Assembly: GCA_029582265.1 (NCBI GenBank)
Contig: CM055823.1
Location: forward strand, 13,280,060 to 13,344,059
Origin: Zoroaster sp. YZ-2022
Lineage: Eukaryota > Echinodermata > Asteroidea > Forcipulatida > Zoroasteridae
DNA length: 64,000 nt
Direction of reading: 5' to 3'
Shown: positions 25,401 through 36,210 of the stretch, piece by piece
Layout of the letters: each line of letters begins with the position of its first letter
Numbering within the stretch: the first letter of the stretch is position 1
The notes under the pieces: generated by a model
Database searches by the model: none
What the model was told of the DNA's origin: nothing
What the model saw: only the letters and a program-made list of their open reading frames with translations
Made by a program: the position numbers and the translations under genes

Positions 25401-26617
25401 CATTCCATTTACATATCGAATTTGAGGCGATTCCGAGACGAAAAAAAACCAACCTATTTTGTGCCCAAAATCAGAATTGTTGACCATACCGGCTAGGGCC
25501 AAATTTTCCAAAATTGGGTCGGAAATCTCGAAAGTTTTTTTCCCCCCAAAATCAAAAATATTGTCCCCACACCCATTATGCATGATTTTTCTTTGGTGGG
25601 AAGGCACCGTTTGAGCCCGAGGGACTCTGGGTGGGAGTGAGGTGGGGGAGGGGTCCCTGAAATCTGTCATTTTGATCGGTCGTGATTCGGGCGAATGTTG
25701 CTTAAATAGTTATTTGTGCATTACTCCTAAAATACTAGTCTTAGGGACCTGTATCTCGGCAGTGTGATCCGTCTGCAGGGGCAGCCCGTCTGTGTGAAAT
25801 TGGAGAAATTTCTGTTTTGCCATTCTCCCATAAAAGCTACTTTTGTAAACTTTGTGCCAAATGTGTAAAAAATTTCACAATTACTTGACCAGAAAAGTCC
25901 TTTAAAAAATTTGCCCTCAGTTGCTCAGATAGTGGCCGCCGAGACCCGTTCCCTAAACCAATTTTGACCGTGAGACCCCATTCCATTTACATATCGAATT
26001 TGAGGCGATTCCGAGACGAAAAAAACCCAACCTATTTTGTGCCCAAAATCAGAATTTTGGACCATACCGGCTAGGGCAAAATTTTCCAAAATTGGGTCGG
26101 AAATCTCGAAAGTTTTTTCCCCCCCCCAAAATCTAAAATATTGTCCCCACACCCATTATGCATGATTTTTCTTTGGTGGGAAGCCACTGTTTGAGCCCGA
26201 GGGCCTCTGGGTGGGAGTGAGGGGGGGTCCCTGAAATCTGTCATTTTGATCGGTCGTGATTCGGGCGAATGTTGCTTAAATAGTTATTTGTGCATTACTC
26301 CTAAAATACTAGTCGTAGGGACCTGTAACTCGGCAGTGTAATCCGTCTGCGGGGCATCCCGTCTGTGTGAAATTGGAGAAATTTCTGTTTTGCCATTCTC
26401 CCATAAAAGCTACTTTTGTAAACTTTGTGCCAAATGTGTAAAAAATTTCCAAATTACTTGACCAGAAAAGTCCTTTCAAAAATTTGCCCTCAGTTGCTCA
26501 GATAGTGGCCGCCGAGACCCGTTCCCTAAACCAATTTTGACCGTGAGACCCCATTCCATTTACATATCGAATTTGAGGCGATTCCGAGACGAAAAAAAAC
26601 CAACTTATTTTGTGCCC
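16421..26617. repeat. ~570-bp satellite array, about 18 copies
   Basis: The motif TACTAGTCGTAGGGACCTGT or a close variant recurs near 16645, 17215, 17788, 18358, 18915, 19484, 20037, 20608, 21162, 21721, 22294, 22867, 23442, 24008, 24581, 25158, 25738 and 26310, a spacing of about 555-580 bases. All copies are in the same orientation. Landmarks in each unit are GAGACCCGTTCCCTAAACCA, a poly-A tract after GATTCCGAGACG, a poly-C tract before AAAATCAAAAATATTGTCC, and CACACCCATTATGCATGATT. Open frames recur at the same place in each copy but are broken differently by homopolymer changes, so I do not call them genes. The left end is in the gap and the right end at 26617 passes directly into another tandem repeat. 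Confidence 0.95.
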
Positions 26618-27862
26618 AATTAACAATCTATACAATGGTGCAAAAAATGTCCATTTACCTCTTGTGGTTGTTAAGATACGATTTTTTTTTTAATATTAAA
26701 CTTTGACTTCCGGTTTGGACAGGAAGTAAGGTCAAATTGGGGTCATTTTTGTGTAAACATGTTTCGACAATTAACAATCTATACAATGGCGCAAAAAATT
26801 TCAATTTACCTCTTGTGGTTGTTGAGATAGGATTTTTTTAAATATTAAACTTTGACTTCCGGTTTGGACAGGAAGTAAGGTCAAATTGGGGTCATCTTTT
26901 AGTAAATATTTTTGACAATTAACGTTTTGTAGATTGGTACAAAAATTGTGAATTTACCTCTTGTGGTTGTTCAGATATGATTTTTTTTAAATATTAAACT
27001 TTGACTTCCGGTTTGGACAGGAAGTAAGGTCAAATTGGGGTCATCTTTTTGTAAATATTTTTTGACAATCAACGATCTGTACAATGGTATAAAAATTGTG
27101 AATTTACCTCTTGTGGTTGTTGAGATATGATTTTTTTAAATATTAAACTTTGATTTATCGTAATTCGATATCTGATGATCTAATCATGATGTCACAAATT
27201 CTGTTTCATCTACACATTAGGGTCTAAGTACATGTATGTGTCAATTTCCAAGTTCAAGTGACGTTTGCAAGTATGTGTTTTTTGTAGACAATCTATCCGG
27301 AGAAGGAGAAAAAAAAAAATTAATAAATAAACTTTGACTTCCGGTTTGGACAGGAAGTAAAGGTCAAATTGGGGTCATGTTTTTTAAATACTTTTAACAA
27401 TTATAACAATCTCTACAATGGTGCAAAACTGTGAATTTACCTCTTGTGGTTGTTGAGATATGATTTTTTTTAAATATTAAACTTTCACTTCCGGTTTGAC
27501 AGAAAGTAAGGTCAAATTGGGGTATAAATATTTTTTTACAATTAACGATCTCTACAATGGTACAAATTTTTTTAAATTTACTTCTTGTGGTTGTTCAGAT
27601 ATGATTTGTTTTAATTATTAAAATTTGACTTCCGGTTTGGACAGTAAGTAAGGTCAAATTGGGGTCACCTTTGTGTAAATATGTTTCGAGAATTAACAAT
27701 CTATACAATGGTGCAAAAAATGTAAATTTACATCTTGTGGTTGTTGAGATATGATTTTTTTTAAATATTAAACTTTGACTTCCGGTTTGGACAGGAAGTA
27801 AGGTCAAATTGGGGTCACCTTTGTGTAAATATTTTTTGACAATTAACAATCTGTACAATGGT
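26618..27862. repeat. ~150-bp tandem repeat, about 8 copies
   Basis: Units begin ACAATTAACAATCTATACAA and include CTTGTGGTTGTTGAGATATG, TTTGACTTCCGGTTTGGACA and AGGTCAAATTGGGGTCA. A non-repeat insertion at about 27160-27310 splits the array. The repeat starts exactly where the 570-bp satellite stops, in the middle of its TGTGCCCAA segment. It shows no coding signal. Confidence 0.9.
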
Positions 27863-28700
27863 GACAACCCGACAACCCGACAACCCGACATATGCGATTT
27901 TTTTACTAGCATTTTTGGCCAATTGGCTACACAACATACAAAATATTTTAGTGTACATGATTTGTGGATTATATTGATTTGTTATCAATACATGTAGTCA
28001 TCAAACATGTAATACAGTAAGAAAAATATACACAATTTATGTGGGTATGAAAATTTTCACATGCATAGCTTGCTACTGTCAACAGAGGGCGCAAGTCAAG
28101 TTTTTGGACAGTTATGCTGTGTTGCACTGTATGTGAACTACAGCTAGCTCAGCACTTGCCCGACTGAACAGCCACAGTAAGTACAATGTACATTGTATAT
28201 TATGTATTTTTAGTTTTACATAAACGTGCATAGAATTAAATAGGAAACAATTTGTTGGTACAGCCCTGAGGAGGAGCAGCTGTCGTCAAATATTATTTGT
28301 TTCATTCATAAAGGAAATCTAAACCATACAGCCAACATGAGGGCAGACCAAAAGGAATGGGTTAGGACCCAGTGGCGTAGCCACGGCGGGCCTGAGGGGG
28401 CACGTGCCCCCCCACAAATTTCCAGTGCCCCCCCCCCCACCAGGTGCCCCCATGAAAAATCCTGATAGTGCCCCCAAAAAAGAAAAGAAAAAGAAAAGGG
28501 AAAAACCCATACCCCTGCCACCCCCCCCCCCACTCCCCACTGAAAAGCAATGCCCCATGTGCTCACTACACCGATCTGTGTATGGTCATAGTACTTGCCC
28601 TCCCTAATACCAATGCTAAGAACTCGGTCAAGCCACATTTATAAAAGTCAATTCAAGCGCTTGAACAACATAGTAACCAATGTTATGAAAGGCTAAACCC
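27863..28700. other. Non-coding, low-complexity stretch
   Basis: Starts with three CAACCCGA repeats (27866-27892). At 28372-28550 lies a G/C-homopolymer-rich segment (GTGGCGTAGCCACGG, then C runs and A/G-rich DNA) resembling a dispersed repeat. No gene is supported. Confidence 0.45.
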
Positions 28701-28702
28701 TA

Positions 28703-28905
28703 TTGGTTAATCGGTGCTGTTTGAATGACAGGTTGGATTGGTTGAGACTAAGGTGTTGCTCGAGAGTATTGGTTAATCGGTGCTGTTTGATTGACAGGTT
28801 GGATTGGTTGAGACTAAGGTGTTGCTCGAGAGTATTGGTTAATCAGTGCTGTTTGATTGGCAGGCTGGATCGGTTGAGACACCTTATGTTGCTCGAGACT
28901 TGTTG
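28703..28905 (+). repeat. 66-bp tandem repeat, three copies
   Basis: Three units of ATTGGTTAATCGGTGCTGTT followed by TGA(C/T)AGGTTGGATTGGTTGAG and GTGTTGCTCGAGAGT. Copies 1 and 2 are nearly identical; copy 3 is more diverged. Confidence 0.85.
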
Positions 28906-29014
28906 TAGTTTTATATCAGTTGATAAATATAGCTGGCGATGAATAATTACTCAATCTACCTTGTTTATATTTTGGAGATGATAATTACATTGTTTCTCTT
29001 GTATTTGATCGCAG

Positions 29015-29202
29015 GCGCCTGGTGTGGTTCGGGATTTGGAGATTGGATTCAGGTGGATATCGGTCGCATGGTAGACCTCTATGGATTGATCGTCCAAGGA
29101 TTTTACAACTCTAATAAATATGTCTCTAAATTTTACATGAGTTACAGCGATGATGACGTCACATGGATTGATTTGAAGAATGAAGATGAAACTAAATGAG
29201 TC
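29015..29202 (+). CDS. Discoidin (F5/8 type C) domain exon, N-terminal part
   Basis: After an acceptor ending GATCGCAG (29014), the frame reads AWCGSGFGDWIQVDIGRMVD, then GLIVQGF and YMSYSDDDVTWIDL. This is the core of the F5/8 type C fold: the W-I-Q-V-D-L-G strand and the Y-x-V-x-Y-S-x-D-x-x-x-W strand. A strong GTAAGT donor lies at 29203, but the frame hits TGA at 29197-29199, three bases earlier. Either the exon carries a late nonsense change or indel, or another splice site is used. Its partner is the C-terminal exon at 30296-30417 on the same strand. Confidence 0.75.
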
Positions 29203-30295
29203 GTAAGTTAAGACTATACCAATATTGTTATACTTTCCACTCGTATGTTTACTCGCTAGGTGGCAACGAAGAAATGTATTTCCGTTTACAGTGACCAACA
29301 AATTACAGTTGGCATGTCGTTGAAAATATTGTCATGAAAAATAATTGCAAATACAACACCCTAAGAATAATAATCAATACATAAATAACTATACGGACAA
29401 TATCATGTATAACACTCTTTGAGAGTGTAGTGTTCTCGGAGATTGTTACATGTTGCTACCACAAACCTTACTCCTACTTACTTCCACCATACAAAACTTC
29501 AAATCCATAATATAGTGAAAAAAGTGAAATACTAACACTTCTACCAATTATACAAAAGACACAGCCTATCTTGATATGTGGATAGCGAAGCACACAAGTG
29601 ACACCTACTGTACGATAGCGAAGCCAATGAGTGACCCTTGATGCAGCCTTGTATTGTGGTATATGTACTTAATCATGCATATATATTTTACAGTGTAAAC
29701 TAATTACTCTTTGCTGCTAATATTCTTTAAAGCATCGTGATATAAATAAACAATAAATACTCTGTATTAATTGCTCAGATTATAACCACTTCATCAAACG
29801 TAACGTTTGGCCACTATAGTTATACATTTTAACTCAGATTCGTTACTTAAAAACAACTGTTCATTGGTGAATACGATCATACTGAATATCATTTGTCTGT
29901 TCCACATCGGTAAAAAAAAATCAAAAAGTTATATCATAACAATTTTGGTTGCAACAGCTAATTCTCTATTTATTTGTGTAACTTACTCGAGGTGACATAT
30001 CACCAGCATCGTTTATTGTAGCTAAAAAAGCCTCTTGAGAAATGTTATGGCCGGATCTTCCTTTATGTTAATTAGTCACCTTTACAGGGAATTCAGGGTG
30101 GTCAAATGTGTCCCATTCATTGTGATCATCTTGTATAAAGTAACCGTACGTTTGTATCCCTTGATTTGCCGTGTTCCCCTTGTCGGCAACCCTGGATCTG
30201 CTCCTGTATCCGCTACAATACATTTACAGCACTAAAGAAATAAAGTAATCTTTAAAATTTCTAATTCTATTCTCAGTTTTACTCGTCTTCTACAG
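29203..30295 (+). other. Presumed intron of the discoidin gene
   Basis: AT-rich and without a recognised domain. The middle of the discoidin fold, expected between the two visible exons, was not found here, so an exon may be too diverged for me to see, or be missing. Confidence 0.4.
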
Positions 30296-30417
30296 ACGTG
30301 ATAGTCCCAGATCAGTCCGCATCACAGAGAATGATCCGCTCAAGATATATCCGCATACGTCCTGTGGGGTATAACAATAGGATGTGTATGCGCTTCGAGC
30401 TTATTGGCTGCATTTAA
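30296..30417 (+). CDS. Discoidin (F5/8 type C) domain exon, C-terminal end
   Basis: An acceptor with a pyrimidine tract ending TACAG (30295) precedes a frame encoding SRYIRIRPVGYNNRMCMRFE, then LIGCI and a stop at 30415-30417. R-x-I-R-(I/L)-x-P-x-x-(W/Y) and R-x-E-(L/V)-x-G-C are the signature final strands of discoidin domains. The stop right after the domain means the domain closes the protein. It lies on the plus strand, unlike the EGF gene at 1-9113, so it is a different host gene. Confidence 0.75.
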
Positions 30418-30697
30418 GGTCGTATGTGTTCATCGCTCGGAAACTACAACGTCTTAAAGCCCCTCTACACTTATAGTCATTATAATAAAACGTACAAAGA
30501 TATACATGAAAATGTATACTACCGTTTGTGATGGTATCAAACATCATGAGAAATCATTCTGCCCAAGCTAGGCCTATTCCTACTGTACAGAAAAAAGGTA
30601 GATTTAGTGAATTATTTTCAATGGAACTTCGATTTCTTTATTGTATATTGCTATTGTTCACTTGTATGTAAATGGTAATAAGGCAACAACAAAAAAG

Positions 30698-31446
30698 ATG
30701 TTGAGTTGCCCTCCACCGACCGACCCAAAAGTGCTGAAATCTCGGGTCGGGTTTTTTTTTTTTTTTTTTCCCCCGTCATTCATAGGCCTATTTATTAATG
30801 AAACTTACCAATTTTCTTTGTATAAAACATAATACGTTTGATTTGTGAAATCTTCCACTTTTTTTTACCGATAAATTTACCGGTACCCAAGACTCAATCT
30901 ACATGTTTTCAAATCGAATGGCCCCGGCCCTCACATGGTGCACTGCCTTCGCACACACTGTGTGCCAACGATTGCGACTCAAATCTACACGTTTTCCAAT
31001 CGAATGGCCACTGACATGTTTTCCACTGGCTTCGCGCACTGTTTTGTATGTCAACGATTGCGACTCAATCTACACGTTTTCAAATCAAATGGCCCTTACA
31101 CGTTGTGCACTGGCTCCCCGCATTATACGTGTGTCAACGATTGCGACTCAATCTACACGTTTTCAAATCGAATGGCCACTCACATGTTGCATGTTGAGCA
31201 TTGCACGCAACATGGATGAATTTGCTGTGTCAATCACAGCGAAAAGTACAACAAAAATGCTTGGGATACTTTTATTCTGAAGCAAAATTCCTTGCTGATA
31301 GGTATACAAATGAAAAACATGGTATGTGGTTTCAGTTCCAATGCATTTCAATCTTAAAACGACAGTCAAGGAGAAAAAAAAAATTAAAAAAAAAATAAAT
31401 CCCGACCGACCCCTTCAAATATTTTCACTGGAGGGCAACTCAACAA
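30698..31446. mobile_element. Non-autonomous element with inverted ends and ~82-bp internal repeats
   Basis: GTTGAGTTGCCCTCCACCGA followed by CCGACCC at about 30700 is matched in reverse complement at about 31400-31442. Between them lie four copies of a unit of about 82 bases (30903-31195) marked by TCTACACGTTTTCAAATCGA and CAACGATTGCGACTCAA. The ends are flanked by T or A homopolymers. There is no transposase. Open frames across the repeat are a by-product of the unit length. Confidence 0.6.
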
Positions 31447-32924
31447 TTTTTTTTTTTGGCCTAATAGTAAATGGTGTAGCGCTCTGACTGTTGAAGTCTT
31501 TGAAAAGTACAACATTATCAAGTACAACTTAAAAAAAAAATCATATTCAGATGGGACTATAATAACTTCTCATGTTGACCGATTCAACAGTAGGCACATA
31601 ACTACTTTATTAATACATTTTGTGGATTTAAATTGCACTTTTCCTTTTGAAAATAATAATACATTTTGTGGAAGCCGAATTACAAATGATAGATATATCT
31701 TGAAGAACACACTTTCGATAAATGCCTCAATTAAAAACAAAAAATATAGTAAATAACTTTTTCAACTTGTGTTACAAAGAACTTTACCGAAAGTATACAC
31801 ACGGGCGGATCCAGAACATTTTTTAGGGGGGGGGGGCTGAGAATCAAAAACAATTATTTTTCAGTACTACAAAGGGTGCCGCCACTTCCTATGCACAACG
31901 GTTAGTACAGTACTAAGTAGGTCACCTCCTTATGTTTATCCTGCACACTGTGGGAATGGGAGTGCGTTCTCCCCTCCCCCTCCCCTCCCCTTTTTTTAAA
32001 TTTATTTATTTATTTTTATTTATTTTTTATTTTTTCGATTTTTTGGGGCTACAGCCCCTTAGCCCCCTGGATCCGCCAATGATACACTGGCTTTTGAGAT
32101 TTTCTGTGGCTTTTGAGATTTTCTGTGGCTTTTGAGATTTTCTGTGGTTTTTGTGTATTTGCACTAACTGTAATTGTGTTAGAATGTATATGTAGATAGT
32201 ACGTGTAGTAGGTTAATGCAGAGAAAAATAATTTCCTGAACAGGCCAAATCGTAAAAAAACACCTCTGGTTTCTGGCCAAAGTTCACCTTCAGACTTGGT
32301 GTAGTGTCATGTTTTTAGAGATGTGTTTTGTTTGGCGACCACAACCATTAATGTGAGTCAAAACAAATGGGCAAAATACATACTACATCTCAAGCATGTA
32401 CACTCACCTGATAACAGTTTCACCATGAATAAAGTAATAGAAGAAACGTGAAATTTGAAACAATGGGTCTGCGACGTGGAGGCGACAAACTGGGGACAAG
32501 AAACCAGAGATTTTATTTAATCAGTGAAATTTGTTATTAAATTGTAATAAGAAAATTGCATTGGACAATGAATTTTTTTATAAGATTCAAGATATCTCTG
32601 AGCAACATGGCGCAACATATCTCTGAGCAATATGATGTATAAGAAACTTGTCATTGCTTTTTTTGCTTTTGAATGAGTTAAATTTATTGATTGAATCTTT
32701 ATAGAGTAAATTTATACACTATATGGTATGTTATACTATATTAAAGTCAAATGTAAATAGTTGTGACTTTATCTTTGGATGTTGCTCTTTAATTGACAAT
32801 TCTTTGACAAGAACAAAATATTTGTAAAGGGCCTATAACATGCACTTTTGTGTAGATACATATTTTGGCAAATATCTATGCTTTCTGGACAGTTTAAACA
32901 AAATTGATGTCAGACGTTTGAGGT
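31447..32924. other. Non-coding region with a short fold-back and 19-bp repeats
   Basis: GGCGGATCCAG at about 31803 is mirrored by CTGGATCCGCC at about 32069, bracketing G-, C- and T-rich low-complexity DNA. TGGCTTTTGAGATTTTCTG repeats three times at about 32089-32145. No gene is seen up to the junction with Polinton A near 32925. Confidence 0.5.
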
Positions 32925-33833
32925 AAAGCGTATCAAGGAATCGAACGTGCTAACGTAACTAAATAAAGAGTAGGCGCTACTGGCAGCGATGCTTCGGCTA
33001 ACGTGGGAAAAGACAAAGCCGTCGCGGATACTTAAAAAAATAGATATTACATTGCGCTCGATTTTGAACTATTGACGGATCGTCAACCGTATTATCAACT
33101 CGGTATCGGGGATTGGTTAACCTACGAACTCACGTTTAATAAATTTTCTAAAGTTATTAAAAGCACGGATGATAATGCAAAATATAATATAAGCGGAATT
33201 TCTTTAGAATACGAAGTCGTTAATATTCCGCATCTCACTCAAACGATTAAAAGTCAATATAGTGACAAGTTGTCTATATTGTTCGATAGAGTCTTGAGAC
33301 AAAGCGTCAAACCGCTAAACAAACGAGATAAAACGTGGAACATAAATCTCAATACGCCTGCAAAAAGCATGAAAGGAATATTGTTTTTATTCAAAGAGCT
33401 AGAGCCCGATGTAAAATATCCTTGCAAATTTTATAATCCAAAAATCGAAAAAGTCTCCATTACTATAGAAGGAGTTCCCAATCAACTTTACGCGCATGGG
33501 ATGCGCAGGTATCAACACTGGGAAGAAATTCAAAAATATTTCGGGGATTCGAGAGAAGAATACGGCATGAGAGTAACTAAAACTTTAAATCTGTCGAACG
33601 TAAAACAAGCCGATTATTTACTAGATAAATACGGTTTGTTTTTAGATATGAGAAGCAGCGACGACAACAAAATTCACGGAAGCGGTAGGCGAGTAGAAAA
33701 CTTATCAGAAGGAATTACGATTCAAATGGATAGAGAATCGGAAGACGCGGGCGAATTATACTGTTACACATATATTATTATGGACGCTCAACTCAATATC
33801 GAAAATGGACGATTTCATAGTGTGCTATATTAA
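32925..33833 (+). pseudogene. Major capsid protein candidate, 5'-truncated (element A)
   Basis: Corresponds to roughly the C-terminal 300 residues of the capsid candidate at 57410-58684 (424 aa). Shared strings include GISLEYEVV, ILFDRVLRQSV, NINLNTPAKSMKGILFLF, ITIEGVPNQLYAHGMRRYQH and MDAQLNIENG. The frame upstream of 33072 continues the homology back to about 32928 but contains stops at 32964-32966 and 33033-33035. The first roughly 125 residues are missing. The family is the one found beside A32-like ATPases in adintovirus/Polinton elements, where it is taken as the double-jelly-roll major capsid protein; I infer the fold, I cannot see it. Confidence 0.75.
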
Positions 33834-33854
33834 CATGTTGGCTATTATTAAAAT

Positions 33855-34477
33855 ATGCTTCCTAAATATCCACACGCTGCGTTGATTTGCGGACAAACCG
33901 GGTGTGGAAAAACCGAATTTGTTTTAAATTTATTACAAAAAGAATATCGAAAATATTTTGAATATATCGTCATATTATGTCCAACCGTCGCGGTAAATCT
34001 CGCTTATCAAAATAGAAAATGGATTTGGAACGACGAGCGAGTGCTCGTTAACGATCTGAAGCGATTTATCGTTAAACAAAGCGATAGAAATTTATAGCGA
34101 CGTATTCAAAGGAGACGAGACGTTGTTTATCATCGACGACTGTAGCGCGAGTAAAGAATTAAATCATAGAAAATACGACGAGAATAATAAATGTATAATC
34201 AGCGAGTTGGCTTTTAGCGGTAGACACGTCAACCACAGCTGTTGGATTCTTTCGCAAAAATATAACAGTGTATTAAAATCTTTTAGAGAGCAACTCAAGT
34301 GGGCGTGTTTATTTTACTGTAAAGATAGAGACTCGTTCGAAAATCGTCTTCGAGAAAATGACGTCATACCGACTAAAGAGTTGAGAATAGTAAATGCAAG
34401 AAAAATTAAAACGAGTTAAACATTGCAAGTTGATTTTAAAAACGGATCAACCTACTGATTACGCAATACTCGATTAG
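33855..34477 (+). pseudogene. A32-like genome-packaging ATPase, frameshifted (element A)
   Basis: Starts MLPKYPHAALICGQTGCGKT with an intact Walker A (GQTGCGKT, residues 13-20). The frame breaks near 34070, resumes with the Walker B region TLFIIDDCSA and SGRHVNHSCWILSQKYNS, and shifts again near 34397 before ending at 34475-34477. Intact relatives are at 41504-42121 (205 aa) and 58733-59353 (206 aa). As a P-loop ATPase of the A32/HerA-FtsK group it would pump element DNA into capsids. It follows the capsid gene by 21 bases, as in B and C. Confidence 0.85.
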
Positions 34478-34562
34478 GTGACTTGACTAGGTTACAGTAG
34501 GTCGTAGTAGGTGACTTGACTAGGTTACAGTAGGTTACTTGACTAGGTTACAGTAGGTTACT
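34478..34562 (+). repeat. Minisatellite after the ATPase gene (element A)
   Basis: Repeated TGACTTGACTAGGTTACAGTAGGT units of about 22-31 bases. B and C carry minisatellites at the same position but with different unit sequences. Confidence 0.8.
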
Positions 34563-34595
34563 TGTCAAGATTTATATAATAAAACTTAGATAAAT

Positions 34596-34778
34596 ATGCT
34601 CATTGAATGTTTAGTTGGATTTTGCGTATTTACAAACTGTTTGACGCTAGGTGGGGTTGGGTTTTTGATTCATAAATATTCACGCGTCGATAGTGAAATT
34701 ATAAAACCGCTATCAACAGCGAAACAAATATTTCGAGTATTAAATATAATAATGGAAGAAGTTGTAAAAAAAATTTAA
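34596..34778 (+). CDS. Small membrane-type protein (element A)
   Basis: 60 codons; the first half (ECLVGFCVFTNCLTLGGVGF) is hydrophobic and could span a membrane. It ends inside the start of the next gene, overlapping it by 27 bases. The positional counterpart in C (59561-59887) also overlaps its downstream neighbour, though sequence similarity is not evident to me. Function unknown. Confidence 0.45.
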   Translation: MLIECLVGFCVFTNCLTLGGVGFLIHKYSRVDSEIIKPLSTAKQIFRVLNIIMEEVVKKI

Positions 34779-35341
34779 ACGAAGAGTCAACAACAACAAC
34801 AACAACTCTTATTGAAAATAACGTTTCACCGTCTAGTCAACGCATCGATCGTTTGTTAGTTGTCGTTGCTGGAGGAAACTCGAAAAAATATTTCGGTAAA
34901 GAGTATAGTATTAGTGAAATTGAAGCTTTAAATTAAGTCGAACAAGAACAAGAATTATACGTGCGATACGAAGCGAGATTAGGACGTGAAATGGTATCTT
35001 CGTTTGGCTCGTCGATTATAACTCTATACGCCAAAGCGTTAGGATCGAGTTTAAACATGACCGATGTGATGGGATACAAATTTATGATCGACGATGAAGA
35101 TGAATTAATTACGGATCTGAAAAGACCCTCATTTCGAGCGCTGTCTTCCGCATTATGCGAAATATACTACAAGTACGGAATATACTTGGCACCGATTACA
35201 GCGGCGCTAATTTCAGCGAAACATTTAAAAAGAAAAAATTCTTGCGTAGATTATAAAGACAATAGAATCAGAGAAAACGGAAAAGACAATGGAGTTAGAG
35301 AAGCAAGCGGAGATAAATCAAGTAACGAAAACACCGACTAA
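34752..35341 (+). pseudogene. Conserved Polinton accessory protein, broken (element A)
   Basis: Homologous to the 200-aa product at 59863-60465. Shared blocks: VVVAGGNSKKYFGKE against VVVGGDSSKFFGKE, YEARLGREM against YETKLGRDI, and CEIYYKYGIYLAPITAALIS against CEIYYKYGMLIAPLSASLIT. The start ATG at 34752 runs into a frameshift in an A run near 34770, and a stop lies at 34934-34936 in the main frame. A CAA microsatellite (34794-34812) sits in the N-terminal region. The family occurs in Polinton-like elements but has no known function. Confidence 0.7.
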
Positions 35342-35615
35342 AAAAATAAAAAATCCAAACAGAGTCGCAGCCGGTAAAAGACTCGCGGAACTTAATAAAA
35401 AGAAAAAACTAAATTTAAAAAAGAAACTGGCTGGCGAGGCAAACGTTACTAATGAAGCTAGCGTAACAAAGAAAACGACAACGATGAATTAAAAAAACAT
35501 GCTGTACATCGGGATAGGAGTAATAGGTTTACTAGGTTTAATCATTTACCTAAACTCTAATCGAGAAAAACAACCTATAGAAACTATTGAGCAGCCATCG
35601 CCAGTAAAAAAATAA
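35289..35615 (+). CDS. Basic-tail single-pass protein (element A), possibly split by a stop
   Basis: The first part (35289-35492) ends at a TAA and carries NPNRVAAGKRLAELNKKKK, a lysine-rich block shared with 60380-60791 in C. After the stop the same frame reopens at ATG 35499 with MLYIGIGVIGLLGLIIYLN, a membrane span, and ends at 35613-35615. In C the basic block and the membrane span belong to one gene, so here the stop probably splits a single gene. It overlaps the preceding gene by about 50 bases in a different frame, as in C. Confidence 0.6.
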
Positions 35616-35675
35616 AGTAAATTTTTACGAAATGGAATAAAACAAATTAAAAAAATATTGTCTATACTATAAAAT

Positions 35676-35850
35676 ATGTCTTCAACATCAATGATAGATA
35701 CGAAAGGAATCGTCAATTCAGCTTATCACGGCGCAGTCGTAGGAATTATAACCGTTCTTTATAGCATGCTTGGTAAAAAAGTGTTTAAAATAAATCCAGC
35801 CGATTTGGGAAAGCTAGATGTAAACGACGCGCTTAATAGCTTAGTTTATC
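35676..35850 (+). pseudogene. Small two-span membrane protein, 3'-truncated (element A)
   Basis: Begins MSSTSMIDTKGIVNSAYHGA and continues VLYSMLGKKVFKINPADLGK, matching 60820-61089 (89 aa) in C up to about the 55th residue. Thereafter the sequence departs from the family, replacing the second hydrophobic segment. This marks the breakpoint of element A. Confidence 0.7.
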
Positions 35851-35918
35851 AGCTTTATTGCCAAGTAAGTTTCACATTTCAATTTGTTTTTTAAATGTTT
35901 TATTAATTATCATCTCCA

Positions 35919-36072
35919 ATAGTAATAGTAATAGTAATACTAATAGTAATACTAATAGTAATACTAATAGTAATACTAATAGTAATACTAATAGTAATAC
36001 TAATAGTAATACTAATAGTAATACTAATAGTAATACTAATAGTAATACTAATAGTAATACTAATAGTAATAA
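35919..36072. repeat. 12-bp microsatellite (TAATACTAATAG)n
   Basis: About 12 near-perfect 12-base units. Open on both strands (Asn-Ser-Asn-Thr one way, Ile-Ser-Ile-Thr the other) only because the unit contains no stop. It separates the broken end of A from the terminus of B. Confidence 0.95.
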
Positions 36073-36210
36073 AGCATTCGAGGCGCAAATCGTGTTTCAC
36101 ATCCTGCTCTCGAAAAACCGCCTTTTTTCTTAAATTTGTGGACCTCTCCGATACTCTGAACTAAAGGTACGTTTTGCACTAAGAACATGCATAGACAAAA
36201 ACAAGACTAC
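36073..36210. other. Short flank between elements A and B
   Basis: Single-copy looking sequence directly outside the terminus of element B. The six bases GACTAC at 36205-36210 would be one half of a target duplication if B is intact on this side; the other side is lost. Confidence 0.35.

Larger units (their letters stand above)
32925..35850 (+). mobile_element. Polinton/Maverick element A, truncated remnant
   Basis: A contiguous block of capsid fragment, packaging ATPase, four small genes and a truncated membrane gene, in the same order and orientation as 57780-60960 of element C. No integrase, polymerase or terminus belongs to it. Every gene with a counterpart in C is broken or truncated, apart from a few small ones, so A is the oldest or most damaged of the three copies. 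Confidence 0.85.

Noticed and set aside
16836..26152. Recurring 60-119-codon minus-strand frames in the 570-bp satellite
   Set aside because: They repeat with the unit, are opened or closed by homopolymer changes and show no codon-level conservation or domain.
35919..36072. Possible CRISPR-like array
   Set aside because: Units are 12 bp without spacers; a plain microsatellite in an animal genome.
35858..36133. Asn/Ser/Thr-repeat protein on plus and Ile/Thr/Ser-repeat protein on minus
   Set aside because: Both are translations of a 12-bp microsatellite without stops.
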